A stretch of 64,000 nt of DNA, from the NCBI GenBank assembly GCA_023404675.1, contig JAEYAW010000018.1:140468-204467 (forward strand), written 5' to 3'. The translations under genes and the position numbers were made by a program. Of the stretch, positions 1-8,508 are shown in pieces. The notes beneath the pieces are model-generated. The model was not told the DNA's origin, did not search any database, and worked only from the letters and a program-made list of their open reading frames with translations. This DNA is from Pseudomonadota bacterium (lineage in GTDB: Bacteria > Pseudomonadota > Alphaproteobacteria > Rhizobiales > Xanthobacteraceae). Each line of letters begins with the position of its first letter. Within the stretch, counting starts at the first letter, position 1.

Positions 1-42
1 AATCGGCGGAATCTGGCCGCGAATGGAATTGACGATGGACAT
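1..42 (-). CDS. psd: Phosphatidylserine decarboxylase, N-terminal fragment (cut by window start)
   Basis: Reading leftwards from an ATG at 42, the 14 codons to the window edge stay open and give MSIVNSIRGQIPPI. This resembles, from memory, the N-terminus of alphaproteobacterial phosphatidylserine decarboxylase precursors, inner-membrane enzymes that make phosphatidylethanolamine. An Atm1/MsbA-like exporter gene just upstream on the same strand is also a setting I associate with psd in Rhizobiales. Only 14 residues are visible, so the call rests on a short match, and the ribosome-binding site is weak. The rest of the gene lies outside the window. Confidence 0.5.
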   Translation of the reverse strand, partial: MSIVNSIRGQIPPI

Positions 43-100
43 GCGTAAGGGACCGGGTCTCGCTAGGCTTTGAATGTCAACGCGGATTCTCGGCCGGACA

Positions 101-2110
101 CTATTCCGCCGGAGCGGCGGTGACCAGAGCATCCGGCCCGGTTGCCGCCCCCGCGAGGCCATCCGCGTCATTTTCACCGGCCTTGAGGCCCGCCGGCGGG
201 GCGGACGCATCGTCGCCGGCCGCCGCAAGCCGCTCCCGCGCGGCCTCCGCCTCGCGCTGCCTGTTCCACATGCTGGCATAGAGACCGTCCGCGGCCAGAA
301 GCTGCATATGGGTCCCGCGCTCGGCGATCCGCCCCTGATCCAGCACGATGATCTCGTCCGCCCCCACGATGGTGGAGAGCCGGTGGGCGATCACCAGCGT
401 GGTGCGGTGGCGCGACACCCGCTCCAGCGCGCCCTGGATCTCGTGCTCGGTGTGGCTGTCGAGCGCCGAGGTCGCCTCGTCGAGCACGAGGATCGGCGGG
501 GCCTTGAGAACGGTTCGGGCGATCGCCACGCGCTGCTTCTCGCCGCCCGACAGCTTGAGGCCGCGCTCACCCACCTCGGTATCGTAACCTTTGGGCGACA
601 GCCGGATGAAGGCATCGATCTGCGCGGTCCGCGCCGCCTCCTCGACCTCGCTGTCGGTCGCATCCCACCGGCCGTAGCGGATATTGTAGCGCAGCGTGTC
701 GTTGAACAGGACGGTGTCCTGCGGCACCATGCCGATGGCGTTGCGCAGCGAGGTCTGCGTCACATCGCGGATGTCCTGGCCGTCGATCAGGATACGGCCG
801 CTGCCCACGTCGTAAAGACGGAACAGCAGCCGCGAGATCGTCGACTTTCCCGCTCCCGACGGACCGACGATGGCGACCGTATGCCCGGCAGGCACATCGA
901 AGCTGAGACCTTTCAGAATCTGCCGGTCCGCCTCGTAGGCGAAGCGCACGTCCTCGAAGCGCACCGTGCCGTGGTCGACGCGCAGTGCGGGCGCATTCGG
1001 CCTGTCCCTGATCTCCGGTTGGCGCCGGATGATGGCGAACATCTTCTCGATGTCGATGATCGCCTGTTTCAGTTCGCGATAAACGAAACCCAGCAAATTG
1101 AGCGGCTGATAGAGCTGGATCATCATTGCGTTGATCAGCACGAAATCACCGACCGTGTGCGTGCCGTTGCGCACGCCGATTGCGCACATCACCATCATCG
1201 CGGTCAATCCGCCGCTATAGATCACGGCTTGCCCGGCATTCAGCACGGCGAGAGAAGTATATGTCTTCACGCTCGCCTTCTCGAACCGCTCCATCGCGCG
1301 GTCATAGCGCGAGGCTTCGCGCTCCTCCGCGCCGAAATACTTGACGGTCTCGTAGTTGAGAAGCGAGTCGATGGCCTTGGTGTTGGCCTCGGTGTCGGAC
1401 TCGTTCATGCGGCGGCGGATGTCCATCCGCCACTCGGTCGCGACATACGTAAAGAACATATAGGCCGCAATCGTCACTGCCACCGCGAGTACATAGCGCC
1501 AGTCGAAATACCAGAGCAGCACGCCCGCCACCAGAACGACCTCGACGACGGTGGGCACAAGCTGCTGGATCACCATGCGCACGATGGTCTCGATGCCCCC
1601 ACGGCCGCGTTCGAGAATGCGCGTCAGACCGCCCGTCTTGCGCTCCAGATGAAACCGCAGCGACAGGTCATGCATGTGAACGAAGGTGCGGTAGGCGATG
1701 TTGCGCACCGCATGCATCGCGACCTTGGCGAAGATGCCGTCGCGCCACTGCGCCAGCAGCGCCATCACCACGCGCGTGCCGCCATAGGCGAGCGTCATGA
1801 CGAGCGGCGCGGCGATCACCCACGTCATCCAGTCGGACGACGCCACCGGAGCCGAGCCCTCGCCGGTCAGCGCGTCGGTCGCCCACTTGAACGTGAATGG
1901 CACGGCGAGGGTCGCCAGCTTGCCGACCAGCAGCAGAACCATCGACCACACAACCCGCATCTTGAGGTCGTTGCGGTTGTGCGGCCAGATGTCGGGCCAC
2001 AGCTCCGACAACGTGTGCATCAGCGATCCGTCCGACTCCGGCCGCGGCGGCCCGCCGATGCCGGAAGGCATCGATGGAGAATGAGACTGCGGCGGCGCAG
2101 AAGCCGGCAT
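101..2110 (-). CDS. Atm1/HMT1-type ABC exporter, fused permease and ATPase
   Basis: This 669-residue protein has an N-terminal six-helix membrane domain and a C-terminal nucleotide-binding domain. Walker A (GPSGAGKST) is near residue 415, the LSGGEKQR signature near 519 and the Walker B/D-loop (LVLDEATSALD) near 537. Length and layout fit the Atm1/ATM family of half-size homodimeric inner-membrane exporters, which move glutathione-linked sulfur or metal compounds. The ATG at 2110 was chosen because AGGGA lies just upstream and the conserved part starts soon after; the reading frame continues further upstream but into low-complexity sequence. It probably shares a transcript with the psd-like gene. 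Substrate is inferred from family only. Confidence 0.88.
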   Translation of the reverse strand: MPASAPPQSHSPSMPSGIGGPPRPESDGSLMHTLSELWPDIWPHNRNDLKMRVVWSMVLLLVGKLATLAVPFTFKWATDALTGEGSAPVASSDWMTWVIAAPLVMTLAYGGTRVVMALLAQWRDGIFAKVAMHAVRNIAYRTFVHMHDLSLRFHLERKTGGLTRILERGRGGIETIVRMVIQQLVPTVVEVVLVAGVLLWYFDWRYVLAVAVTIAAYMFFTYVATEWRMDIRRRMNESDTEANTKAIDSLLNYETVKYFGAEEREASRYDRAMERFEKASVKTYTSLAVLNAGQAVIYSGGLTAMMVMCAIGVRNGTHTVGDFVLINAMMIQLYQPLNLLGFVYRELKQAIIDIEKMFAIIRRQPEIRDRPNAPALRVDHGTVRFEDVRFAYEADRQILKGLSFDVPAGHTVAIVGPSGAGKSTISRLLFRLYDVGSGRILIDGQDIRDVTQTSLRNAIGMVPQDTVLFNDTLRYNIRYGRWDATDSEVEEAARTAQIDAFIRLSPKGYDTEVGERGLKLSGGEKQRVAIARTVLKAPPILVLDEATSALDSHTEHEIQGALERVSRHRTTLVIAHRLSTIVGADEIIVLDQGRIAERGTHMQLLAADGLYASMWNRQREAEAARERLAAAGDDASAPPAGLKAGENDADGLAGAATGPDALVTAAPAE

Positions 2111-2307
2111 GAAGAATCCCTGGGTTGATCGTGACGCACGAAAAAGCGGCTTCAGGAGCCAATTCCGCTGCGGCAAACGGGGTGGAGCAGACAACTCATA
2201 TAGTGCGTCCCGCGCCCTTCGGCAGCGTCCAAGTTCATGCCTTTTTGAAGGGCTGGTTCCCGTCTCCGTTCTTGACGACGTCACACTCCGATGCCACACC
2301 CCCGCTG

Positions 2308-2934
2308 ATGCAAACGGATTTGATGGCTTCCTCCGGGATTCGCTCGGTCTGCGTCTATTGCGGCTCCGGCCTTGGCGCCAATCCCAGTTTCACCGACACC
2401 GCCCGCACCTTCGGCCGCCTTCTGGCTGAAAGCGGCCTGACTCTGGTTTACGGCGGCGGCTCCATCGGTCTGATGGGCACCGTCGCGGAATCTGCGATCC
2501 GCCACGGCGGCAAGGTGATCGGCATCATCCCAGAGTTCCTGACGTGGCGCGAGAATACGCTCAAGGACGCCCACGAAGTGGTCGTCACGCGCGACATGCA
2601 TGAGCGCAAGCGCCTGATGTTCGAGCGCTCCGACGCGTTCGTGGCGCTGCCCGGCGGCATCGGAACGCTGGAGGAACTGGTCGAACAGCTGACCTGGGCG
2701 CAACTTGGCCGCCACGCCAAGCCGATCCTGATCGCCAATATCGATGGCTTCTGGAATCCCCTGCTCGCGCTGTTCAACCACATGCAGCAGATGGCTTTCA
2801 TCCGGCCGGGCCTCGACGTCAGCCTGCTGTCGGCCGACCGCGTGGAGGACATCCTCCCCCGGTTGCGCGATGCCGCTGAAGCAACGGCCGCTGCCCGCAA
2901 GGATCTGACGCCCGACGTTGCGGGACGGCTGTAG
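2308..2934 (+). CDS. LOG-family phosphoribohydrolase (cytokinin-activating type)
   Basis: The protein of about 208 residues is a TIGR00730/LOG-family member. The family cleaves nucleoside 5'-monophosphates to a free base and ribose 5-phosphate, and some members release cytokinins. An early VYCGSG motif binds the phosphate, MHERKRLMFERSDAF carries the conserved Arg, and the signature PGGIGTLEE is near residue 114. ATG 2308 is favoured; ATG 2323 is a close alternative, and an upstream extension to 2125 looks non-conserved. It is divergent from the ABC exporter and shares its 200-bp promoter region. Whether cytokinin or general nucleotide salvage is the role cannot be told from sequence. Confidence 0.88.
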   Translation: MQTDLMASSGIRSVCVYCGSGLGANPSFTDTARTFGRLLAESGLTLVYGGGSIGLMGTVAESAIRHGGKVIGIIPEFLTWRENTLKDAHEVVVTRDMHERKRLMFERSDAFVALPGGIGTLEELVEQLTWAQLGRHAKPILIANIDGFWNPLLALFNHMQQMAFIRPGLDVSLLSADRVEDILPRLRDAAEATAAARKDLTPDVAGRL

Positions 2935-3041
2935 CCGGCTTTCGGGGCCAGCCCCGACGGAATCAGCCGGTGCCCGTTCACACCACCTTGAGACTTGTCC
3001 ACGAATCGCGCCCGGTGCATCGGTTTCCCCGGGATCTCGCG

Positions 3042-3353
3042 ATGGCCTGCTTCGTCTACGTGCTCGGCACCCAAGGCTCCGGCCGTGTCCTGACCTATGT
3101 GGGCTGGACGCTCGATGTCGTGCGGCGGCTGGCCCAGCACAACGCCGGCACCGGCGCACGTACCACGCGCGGGCGGCAATGGATCCTTCTCCACGTCGAG
3201 ACGTTTGACACACGGGAGGAAGCCATGAGCCGCGAGTGGCACCTCAAGCGGGATCGCGCGCTGCGCAGAAAGCTCGGCCTGACGCTGACGCAACCTCCGC
3301 ACGGTGAAGACGTTAACGTCCCAAAGCGCGACAGCATCGCGTCCCGCCGTTAA
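3042..3353 (+). CDS. GIY-YIG domain protein, YhbQ/UPF0213-like
   Basis: About 103 residues, nearly all one GIY-YIG nuclease-like domain. FVYVL is the GIY-equivalent strand, YVGWT the YIG-equivalent, followed by a conserved Arg (LDVVRRLAQHN) and a Glu-containing helix (EEAMSREWHLKR). The layout matches the small YhbQ family, whose cellular role is poorly defined. ATG 3042 starts the conserved domain; an upstream in-frame start at 2970 adds 24 unremarkable residues. It is co-directional with the LOG gene. The tail (after residue 85) is rich in charged residues and ends inside the first GTTAAC-containing repeat area. Confidence 0.8.
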   Translation: MACFVYVLGTQGSGRVLTYVGWTLDVVRRLAQHNAGTGARTTRGRQWILLHVETFDTREEAMSREWHLKRDRALRRKLGLTLTQPPHGEDVNVPKRDSIASRR

Positions 3354-3390
3354 CGAAGGAAACAGGCGCGGAACGAAACGCGCCCGAATC
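3347..3390 (+). repeat. Degenerate 44-bp repeat, copy A
   Basis: Begins CCGTTAAC and ends CCCGAATC. It aligns without gaps to copies B (3471) and C (3584); I count 34 of 44 bases identical between A and C. The middle holds an inverted repeat GGCGCG-N8-CGCGCC around GGAACGAAA. It overlaps the last codons of the GIY-YIG gene. Confidence 0.6.
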
Positions 3391-3470
3391 AGCGGCGGAC
3401 GTACCGCGTGCCCGCCACGCGGGATCTACGCTGCTGCTTCTGTCCCGAAACGTGACGCGCTTCGCGTGCC

Positions 3471-3514
3471 GGATTAACAATTGAAACGCGCGCGGAACAG
3501 AGGAGGGGCGAATC
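3471..3514 (+). repeat. Degenerate 44-bp repeat, copy B
   Basis: Shares TTAAC, TGAAAC, GCGGAAC and CGAATC with copies A and C at the same internal offsets, but the palindromic centre is lost. It starts 124 bp after copy A. Confidence 0.5.
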
Positions 3515-3583
3515 GCTGACGGATCGCGCGAGCGCGTGGCCCTTCCCGCGATCTGTTTCAAAACGCGACGCCGGAGTGGCTCG

Positions 3584-3627
3584 CCGTTAACCTGTGAAAC
3601 ACGCTGGGAACGAAAGCGGCCCGAATC
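3584..3627 (+). repeat. Degenerate 44-bp repeat, copy C
   Basis: Begins CCGTTAAC and ends CCCGAATC like copy A, with GGGAACGAAA in the middle. It starts 113 bp after copy B. A partial start-only match (CCGTTAACCC) follows near 3750. Confidence 0.55.
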
Positions 3628-3791
3628 GCTGATTTACCGATTCGCTGCTTGGCGGCCACGAGATATGGAAAGTCGCCATCCCGCCCGCCACTTCATGTCG
3701 GGGGATCATCGCGCAGCCGCCAGCGAACGGCGGCCTCGCGGCGAGCCGGCCGTTAACCCTTTGCGGTGTCAGATCATGTCCGGGGCGTGGC

Positions 3792-4226
3792 TCACTTCCA
3801 CGGCGTGACTGGCGGCACGTTGTCGGTAGCCGGCGGCATGTCGACCGTCTTGAAGTCGGCAGGGCTGACGATCTCAAGATACTCCATGTCCGGCGAGTAA
3901 TCGTACAGGTAGTGCACGATGCCGGGCCGCTGATGCACAACGTCTCCCGCCTGCACGAGTGTCGGCTTGTCCTCGTACATGAACCGCGCCCAGCCCTTCA
4001 CCATGATGACGATCTGAAACTCGCAATCGTGGCGGTGCCAGCCCGTGCCATCCACCGGCGGACATTCCGGATTGGCCTTCACCAGATGGCAGATCACCTG
4101 CCCGCCGGTGGCATTCGCGATGCCGAGATCCCGGTACAGAAAGAAATCGCGCAGGCCGCCACCTGTATATTCGGTGTCGCCGGGCTTCACATGGGAAAAC
4201 GTCTTCACGGATGCGAGCTGGTTCAT
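3792..4226 (-). CDS. Single-domain cupin protein
   Basis: 144 residues with one cupin barrel. Motif 1 is GWHRHDCEF, giving likely metal ligands H64, H66 and E69; motif 2 is RPGIVH, giving H105. All four canonical ligands are present, so a divalent metal is probably bound. The C-terminus is proline-rich and short. The family ranges from dioxygenases to sugar-binding and regulatory proteins, so no reaction can be assigned. The gene stands alone and is flanked on both sides by copies of a degenerate repeat. Confidence 0.82.
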   Translation of the reverse strand: MNQLASVKTFSHVKPGDTEYTGGGLRDFFLYRDLGIANATGGQVICHLVKANPECPPVDGTGWHRHDCEFQIVIMVKGWARFMYEDKPTLVQAGDVVHQRPGIVHYLYDYSPDMEYLEIVSPADFKTVDMPPATDNVPPVTPWK

Positions 4227-4566
4227 GTCCGGTCTCCGCTGTTAGCGTCTCCGGCATCGATGGCCGCCCAGATCGTCGGCCGTCGTGCCGGTTCGTCCGC
4301 TTGCTCCTCCCGCCATGCGAGAATCGCGCCAGCAGTGCACCGCAAGGCCGGACACCGGCGCGGAGCGAAACGCGCCTGTTTCGGATCATGGAGTTAACGA
4401 GAGCCCGCACCGTCTGCCGTCGGACGACGCCGTGCGGGACGCGCCGAACCGGCGACGCGCTGATATTTTCGTGGGCAGTCTCTGCCTGAAAATAAGACTG
4501 TTTGTAAGATCCTGATTTCCTGCTCGACGACCAAGGCCATCGATCCGGGACCCGACAAGCTTGGGG
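4227..4566. other. Gene-free spacer with one more repeat fragment
   Basis: 340 bp between the cupin start and the GST stop codon. I see no gene. It contains the repeat fragment at 4355-4382 and a GTTAAC at about 4393; it presumably also carries the cupin promoter, which I could not place. Confidence 0.5.
4355..4382 (+). repeat. Repeat fragment related to copy A
   Basis: 28 bp matching the second half of copy A with 23 identities, including the whole inverted repeat GGCGCG-N8-CGCGCC. It lies on the opposite side of the cupin gene from copies A to C. Confidence 0.5.
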
Positions 4567-5220
4567 TCAGTACTCGACCTCAAGCTCCTCGATCTCAGCG
4601 GGCTCAGCCTTGGCGGCCGAAATCCATTCCTGCATCTCCGGCAGGTTCATGATGAAATCGACATAGGCCTGCAGCCGGTCCTCCAGCTTGACGTCGTAGG
4701 TGACGAAGCGCGTCGCGACCGGCGCATACATGGCGTCGGCCATGCTGCGCTCGCCGAACAGGAACGGCCCGCCCGACTGCGCCAGGCTTTCGCGCCAGAT
4801 CGCGCAGACGCGGTCGATATCGGCCTGCGCCCGCGACCAGACCTTGAAGCCCGGGAAGCGCGCCTTGAGATTCACCGGCAGCGAGGCGCGCAGCGTGGTG
4901 AAGCCGGAATGAATCTCGCCGGAAATCGAGCGGCAGCGCGCCCGGTCGATGCGATCGACCGGCAGCAGCCCGGCATTCGGCACCACCTCGTTGAGATATT
5001 CGGCAATCGCCAGCGTATCCCACACCACCGCGCCCTCGTGACGCAGACAGGGCACGAGGATCGACGAGGACAGGAGGAGAATTTCCGCGCGCGCTGTCGG
5101 ATCGTCGGGCGAGACAACGATTTCCTCGAACGGCAGCCCGGAAAATTTCGTCAGCAGCCAGCCCCGCAGCGACCAGGACGAATAATTCTTGCTGCTGATC
5201 GTCAATGTGGCTTTGCTCAT
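4567..5220 (-). CDS. Glutathione S-transferase family protein
   Basis: About 217 residues with the two GST domains. The N-terminal thioredoxin-like half carries NYSSWSLRGWL, which offers catalytic Ser/Thr-type residues, and ILVPCLRHEG with the cis-proline; DTLAIAEYL is the glutathione gamma-glutamyl contact region. The C-terminal half is helical. ATG 5220 (MSKATLTI) begins the first strand; an upstream in-frame start would add 22 residues not expected in the family. Substrate unknown. It is divergent from phaZ, with 171 bp between their starts. Confidence 0.85.
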   Translation of the reverse strand: MSKATLTISSKNYSSWSLRGWLLTKFSGLPFEEIVVSPDDPTARAEILLLSSSILVPCLRHEGAVVWDTLAIAEYLNEVVPNAGLLPVDRIDRARCRSISGEIHSGFTTLRASLPVNLKARFPGFKVWSRAQADIDRVCAIWRESLAQSGGPFLFGERSMADAMYAPVATRFVTYDVKLEDRLQAYVDFIMNLPEMQEWISAAKAEPAEIEELEVEY

Positions 5221-5262
5221 GTCCGACGTCCATCTTGCCCGGAAAGGCGGCACCTTGCCGCC

Positions 5263-5274
5263 GTCTGTGCAGAC
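5263..5274. promoter_or_regulatory. Inverted repeat in the GST-phaZ divergent spacer
   Basis: GTCTG-TG-CAGAC is a perfect inverted repeat between two divergent starts. PhaR-type regulators of PHA genes bind short CTGC/GCAG palindromes in related bacteria, and a CTGCACTG element follows at about 5300, so an operator is possible. Evidence is positional only. Confidence 0.3.
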
Positions 5275-5391
5275 ATAGGCGGTCAAATGCCGGTCTGCAC
5301 TGTCTTACAGCAAACCATATGCCAGTTTTTCCATCGACCGCCCGATCATTTGGCGTCAATATTGCATGCGCGAAGACGGGGGGCGTGTTGG

Positions 5392-6615
5392 ATGCCACAG
5401 ATGTTTTATCAGGCTTTTCAGAACCAGAGTGACTTCATGGGGCCGTGGCGAATGAGCGCAGCCGCGGGACTGAACTATCTTGGCATGCTCCCCGGCGGCC
5501 TGTCGCAGAAGATGTTCGGCCGCCTCGGGGCGGCGCTCGAACTCGTCACGCGCGCCCGCCTCACCTATAGCCGCCCGTCCTATGGCATCGACACGGTGCA
5601 GACCGGCAACGATGTGGCGACCGTCACCGAGGAAGTCGCGTTCGCAACGCCGTTCGGCTCGCTGCTTCATTTCAAGAAGGATCGCGGCGCGGGGCAGCCC
5701 AAGGTGCTGCTCGTTGCGCCGATGTCGGGCCATTTCGCGACGCTCCTGCGCAATACCGTGAAGACCCTGCTGCAGGATCACGACGTCTACATCACCGACT
5801 GGCACAATCCCCGCAACATTCCGCTGAGCTACGGCCGTTTCGGGCTCGACGACTATGTCGAGCACCTGATCACGTTCATGGACAAACTCGGCCCGCGCTC
5901 GCACATGGTCGCGATCTGCCAGCCCTCGGTGCCCGCGCTGGCCGCCGCCGCGCTGATGTCGGAAGACAGCCATCCCGCGAGTCCGGCGAGCCTCACGCTG
6001 ATGGCCGGGCCGATCGATACGCGCATCTCGCCGACCAAGGTCAACGAGTACGCCAAGAGCAAGCCGATCGAGTGGTTCGAGAGCAATCTCATCAATTACG
6101 TGCCGGTCCAGTGCAAGGGCGCGATGCGACAGGTCTATCCGGGCTTCGTGCAGTTGCTCGCTTTCGTCTCGATGAACCTCGAACGCCACATCAAGGCGCA
6201 CATGGACCTCGCCGACCATCTGGCCAAGGGCGAGACCGAGAAGGCGGACACCATCAAGACGTTCTACGATGAATACTTCGCGGTGATGGATCTGCCGGCG
6301 GAGTTTTACATCGAGACCGTGCGCGACGTATTTCAGGAGCATCTGCTGCCGCAGGGCAAACTCACCTATCGCGGCCGCGCGGTGAATCCGAAAGCCGTCC
6401 GGCGCATGGGACTGATGACGGTCGAGGGCGAGAAGGACGACATCTGCGCCATCGGCCAGACACTGGCGGCGCAGGACCTCTGCACCGGCGTGCGGGCCTA
6501 TCGCAAGGTGCATCACATGCAGGCGGGCGTCGGCCATTACGGCGTCTTCAGCGGAAAGAAGTGGAACGGCGAGATCTATCCGCTGCTGCGCGACTTCATC
6601 CACGTCAATTCGTGA
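5392..6615 (+). CDS. phaZ: Intracellular poly(3-hydroxyalkanoate) depolymerase
   Basis: 407 residues, matching the length of PhaZ1-type enzymes that break down stored PHB granules in the cytoplasm. The lipase-box-like ICQPS near residue 176 carries Cys in place of Ser as nucleophile, which is diagnostic for this family. The N-terminus MPQMFYQAFQNQSDFMGPWR and C-terminal GHYGVFSGKKW with the likely catalytic His are also typical. ATG 5392 is used; the longer open frame upstream runs antisense through the GST gene and is not coding. No other pha gene is nearby. Confidence 0.93.
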   Translation: MPQMFYQAFQNQSDFMGPWRMSAAAGLNYLGMLPGGLSQKMFGRLGAALELVTRARLTYSRPSYGIDTVQTGNDVATVTEEVAFATPFGSLLHFKKDRGAGQPKVLLVAPMSGHFATLLRNTVKTLLQDHDVYITDWHNPRNIPLSYGRFGLDDYVEHLITFMDKLGPRSHMVAICQPSVPALAAAALMSEDSHPASPASLTLMAGPIDTRISPTKVNEYAKSKPIEWFESNLINYVPVQCKGAMRQVYPGFVQLLAFVSMNLERHIKAHMDLADHLAKGETEKADTIKTFYDEYFAVMDLPAEFYIETVRDVFQEHLLPQGKLTYRGRAVNPKAVRRMGLMTVEGEKDDICAIGQTLAAQDLCTGVRAYRKVHHMQAGVGHYGVFSGKKWNGEIYPLLRDFIHVNS

Positions 6616-6656
6616 GGTCCGGACGCGAAGCGCAAATGCCTCACGTCGGACGCGCC

Positions 6657-8351
6657 TCACGTCACCGTGGTTTGCGTCGTCATCGACATCACCTCGCCGC
6701 CCCGGTCGGGCGTGTCGTCCTTGAAACGCACCGAGCCAAACGGCCGCTCCAGCATCCTGCGGATGCGCACCGGGTCCGGCCCCTGATGATAGCCGATGGC
6801 GCGTCGGTGCAGTTCGCGCTCGGTCACGGTCGAGCGATTCCGCTGGCGAAGATAGTCGTGCCACGTCGGACAATGATAGCGCTCGATCCACATCTCCGGA
6901 TCGGCGACGTCCCGCGCGATCGACCAGCCATAAGCGCCGTTGCGCTGGCGGCTGAGCTGCACCTCTTGCATCAGGGCATGAAAGGCGCGCGCATCGTCCT
7001 GGCTGACGCGATACTCGATCGCGATGACCACCGGCCCGCTGCGCCCCGTCAGGCCCAGCCTCACCTCGGGGTCTGCCAGCGCATCCGGCGAGGTGTCATT
7101 GGCGCCGCCCACCGAGGGCATCCGGATCCACAGTCCGACCAGCGTCGACAGCGCCAGTGAGGCTGCGGATAGCAGCAGCGCCTTTTCCACGCCGACCCAA
7201 TCGGCGACATGGCCCCAGCCCCAGCTTCCGATCGCGACGCCGCCGGCAATCGCGGCCTGAAATATCGCCAGCGAGCGGCCCGCGACCCAGCGCGGAGCGG
7301 ACAACTGCACGCCGATATTGAACAGCGTGATCGCCAGCATCCACACAGCACCCGCGACCACCAGCGCGGCAGCCGTGATCACCGGCATACTGCTCACCGC
7401 GATCACCGCAACCGCCCCGCCCATGACCAGCACGCACGCGCGGATCGCGCCCTCGCTGCTCAGCCGCTTGCGGACCTCGGAGATATTGAGCGCACCGAGC
7501 ACCGCGCCGAGACCAAACGCGCCGAGGATCATGCCGTAGGTCTGCGCGCCGCCGTGCAGCAGATCGCGCGCGATCAGCGGCATCAGCGCCAGCAGCGACG
7601 TGCCGGCAAGTCCCGTGATCATGGTGCGGCCGAGCACAATCCGGATGGACGGCGAGTGCATGATGTAGCGAATGCCCGAGACCATCGCGCGGTTCAGCCG
7701 CTCAGGTGGCAGGCGGGATGGTTCCTGCGTGCGCTTCCACATCAGGAGCACAACCATCAGCGGCAGGTAGAACAGCGCATTGGCCGCAAATGCCGCGACC
7801 GCGCCTAGCGTCGCCACGATCACACCGCCGATGGCGGGACCGAAGCTGCGCGCGATATTGTAGCTGATGCCGTTGAGCGCCACGGCGGACGGCAGAGTTT
7901 CCGGCGGCACCTGCTCGCTGACCGAGGACTGCCACGCCGGACTGAACAGCGCCATTCCCGTGCCGACCAGAAAACAGAACAGCAGCAGCAGTTCCGGCGT
8001 GATCGCGCCCAGGAACGCCAGAACGGTCAGCCCGGCCGCCCCCGTGAATCCAACCGCCAGCGACAGCAGGCCGACGATGCGCCGGTCATACATGTCGGCG
8101 ATGGCTCCGGCAGGCAGCGACACCAGCATGATCGGCAGCATCAGCGCGGTCTGCACCAGCGCGACCTTGTCGGCTGACGACGCCATTTGGGTCATCGCCC
8201 AGGCCGAACCGACGCCCTGAATCATCAACCCCAGATTGGAAAGCAGGCTGGCGAGCCAGATACGGCGGAAGATAGTGTGGCGAAGTGGCGCGGCGATTCC
8301 GTCCGTCGAGAGCCGGCGCGCCCCCGACGACTCTCCTCCTCCCGCGTTCAC
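6657..8351 (-). CDS. MFS exporter, EntS/MFS_3 type with C-terminal soluble domain
   Basis: About 564 residues: twelve predicted membrane segments in the first 410, then a soluble C-terminal region of about 150 residues ([10 protein letters not shown]...[16 protein letters not shown]). That combination is characteristic of the MFS_3 (PF05977) group related to the enterobactin exporter EntS. A loop motif AIADMYDRR is the MFS motif A equivalent. GTG 8351 is preferred because GAGGGAG sits seven bases upstream; ATG 8408 would add 19 residues but has no Shine-Dalgarno and would place the palindrome at 8378 inside the coding region. Substrate unknown. Confidence 0.82.
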   Translation of the reverse strand: MNAGGGESSGARRLSTDGIAAPLRHTIFRRIWLASLLSNLGLMIQGVGSAWAMTQMASSADKVALVQTALMLPIMLVSLPAGAIADMYDRRIVGLLSLAVGFTGAAGLTVLAFLGAITPELLLLFCFLVGTGMALFSPAWQSSVSEQVPPETLPSAVALNGISYNIARSFGPAIGGVIVATLGAVAAFAANALFYLPLMVVLLMWKRTQEPSRLPPERLNRAMVSGIRYIMHSPSIRIVLGRTMITGLAGTSLLALMPLIARDLLHGGAQTYGMILGAFGLGAVLGALNISEVRKRLSSEGAIRACVLVMGGAVAVIAVSSMPVITAAALVVAGAVWMLAITLFNIGVQLSAPRWVAGRSLAIFQAAIAGGVAIGSWGWGHVADWVGVEKALLLSAASLALSTLVGLWIRMPSVGGANDTSPDALADPEVRLGLTGRSGPVVIAIEYRVSQDDARAFHALMQEVQLSRQRNGAYGWSIARDVADPEMWIERYHCPTWHDYLRQRNRSTVTERELHRRAIGYHQGPDPVRIRRMLERPFGSVRFKDDTPDRGGEVMSMTTQTTVT

Positions 8352-8377
8352 CTGTTCGCTCCCTCGACATAATAATG

Positions 8378-8391
8378 GTTCGACATCGAAC
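8378..8391. promoter_or_regulatory. Palindrome between the MFS exporter and pirin genes
   Basis: GTTCGA-CA-TCGAAC has perfect six-base arms. It lies 27 bp before the preferred exporter start and 118 bp before the pirin start, a typical place for an operator shared by, or specific to, one of the divergent genes. No regulator gene adjoins it. Confidence 0.4.
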
Positions 8392-8508
8392 AATTCACGC
8401 GGCGGCATCGCAAGTCAACGCATCAAATCGGCGACAGCCCATGCGGCGCCGAAACGCTTGCCTGCCTCAGGTCCGGCACCTAGATGGATCGAACGGAGGA
8501 CAAAACTC

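Larger units (their letters stand above)
3354..3791. other. Gene-free spacer containing three repeat copies
   Basis: 438 bp between the convergent GIY-YIG and cupin genes. No convincing coding frame is present; open frames here are short and have no recognisable domain. The content is three 44-bp related units (see repeat entries) and a further CCGTTAAC at about 3750. Confidence 0.6.

Noticed and set aside
74..2128. Long plus-strand open frame opposite the ABC exporter
   Set aside because: It is the antisense of a clearly conserved gene; its translation is rich in Arg, His and Asp and has no domain. The same applies to other long antisense frames such as 5356-6891, 10333-11922, 14093-15688, 36850-38622 and 48900-50735, which arise from high GC at third codon positions.
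3354..3791. CRISPR-like array suggested by three spaced repeats
   Set aside because: Copies are degenerate, the repeats and gaps are too long and unequal (124 and 113 bp period), and no cas gene is present.
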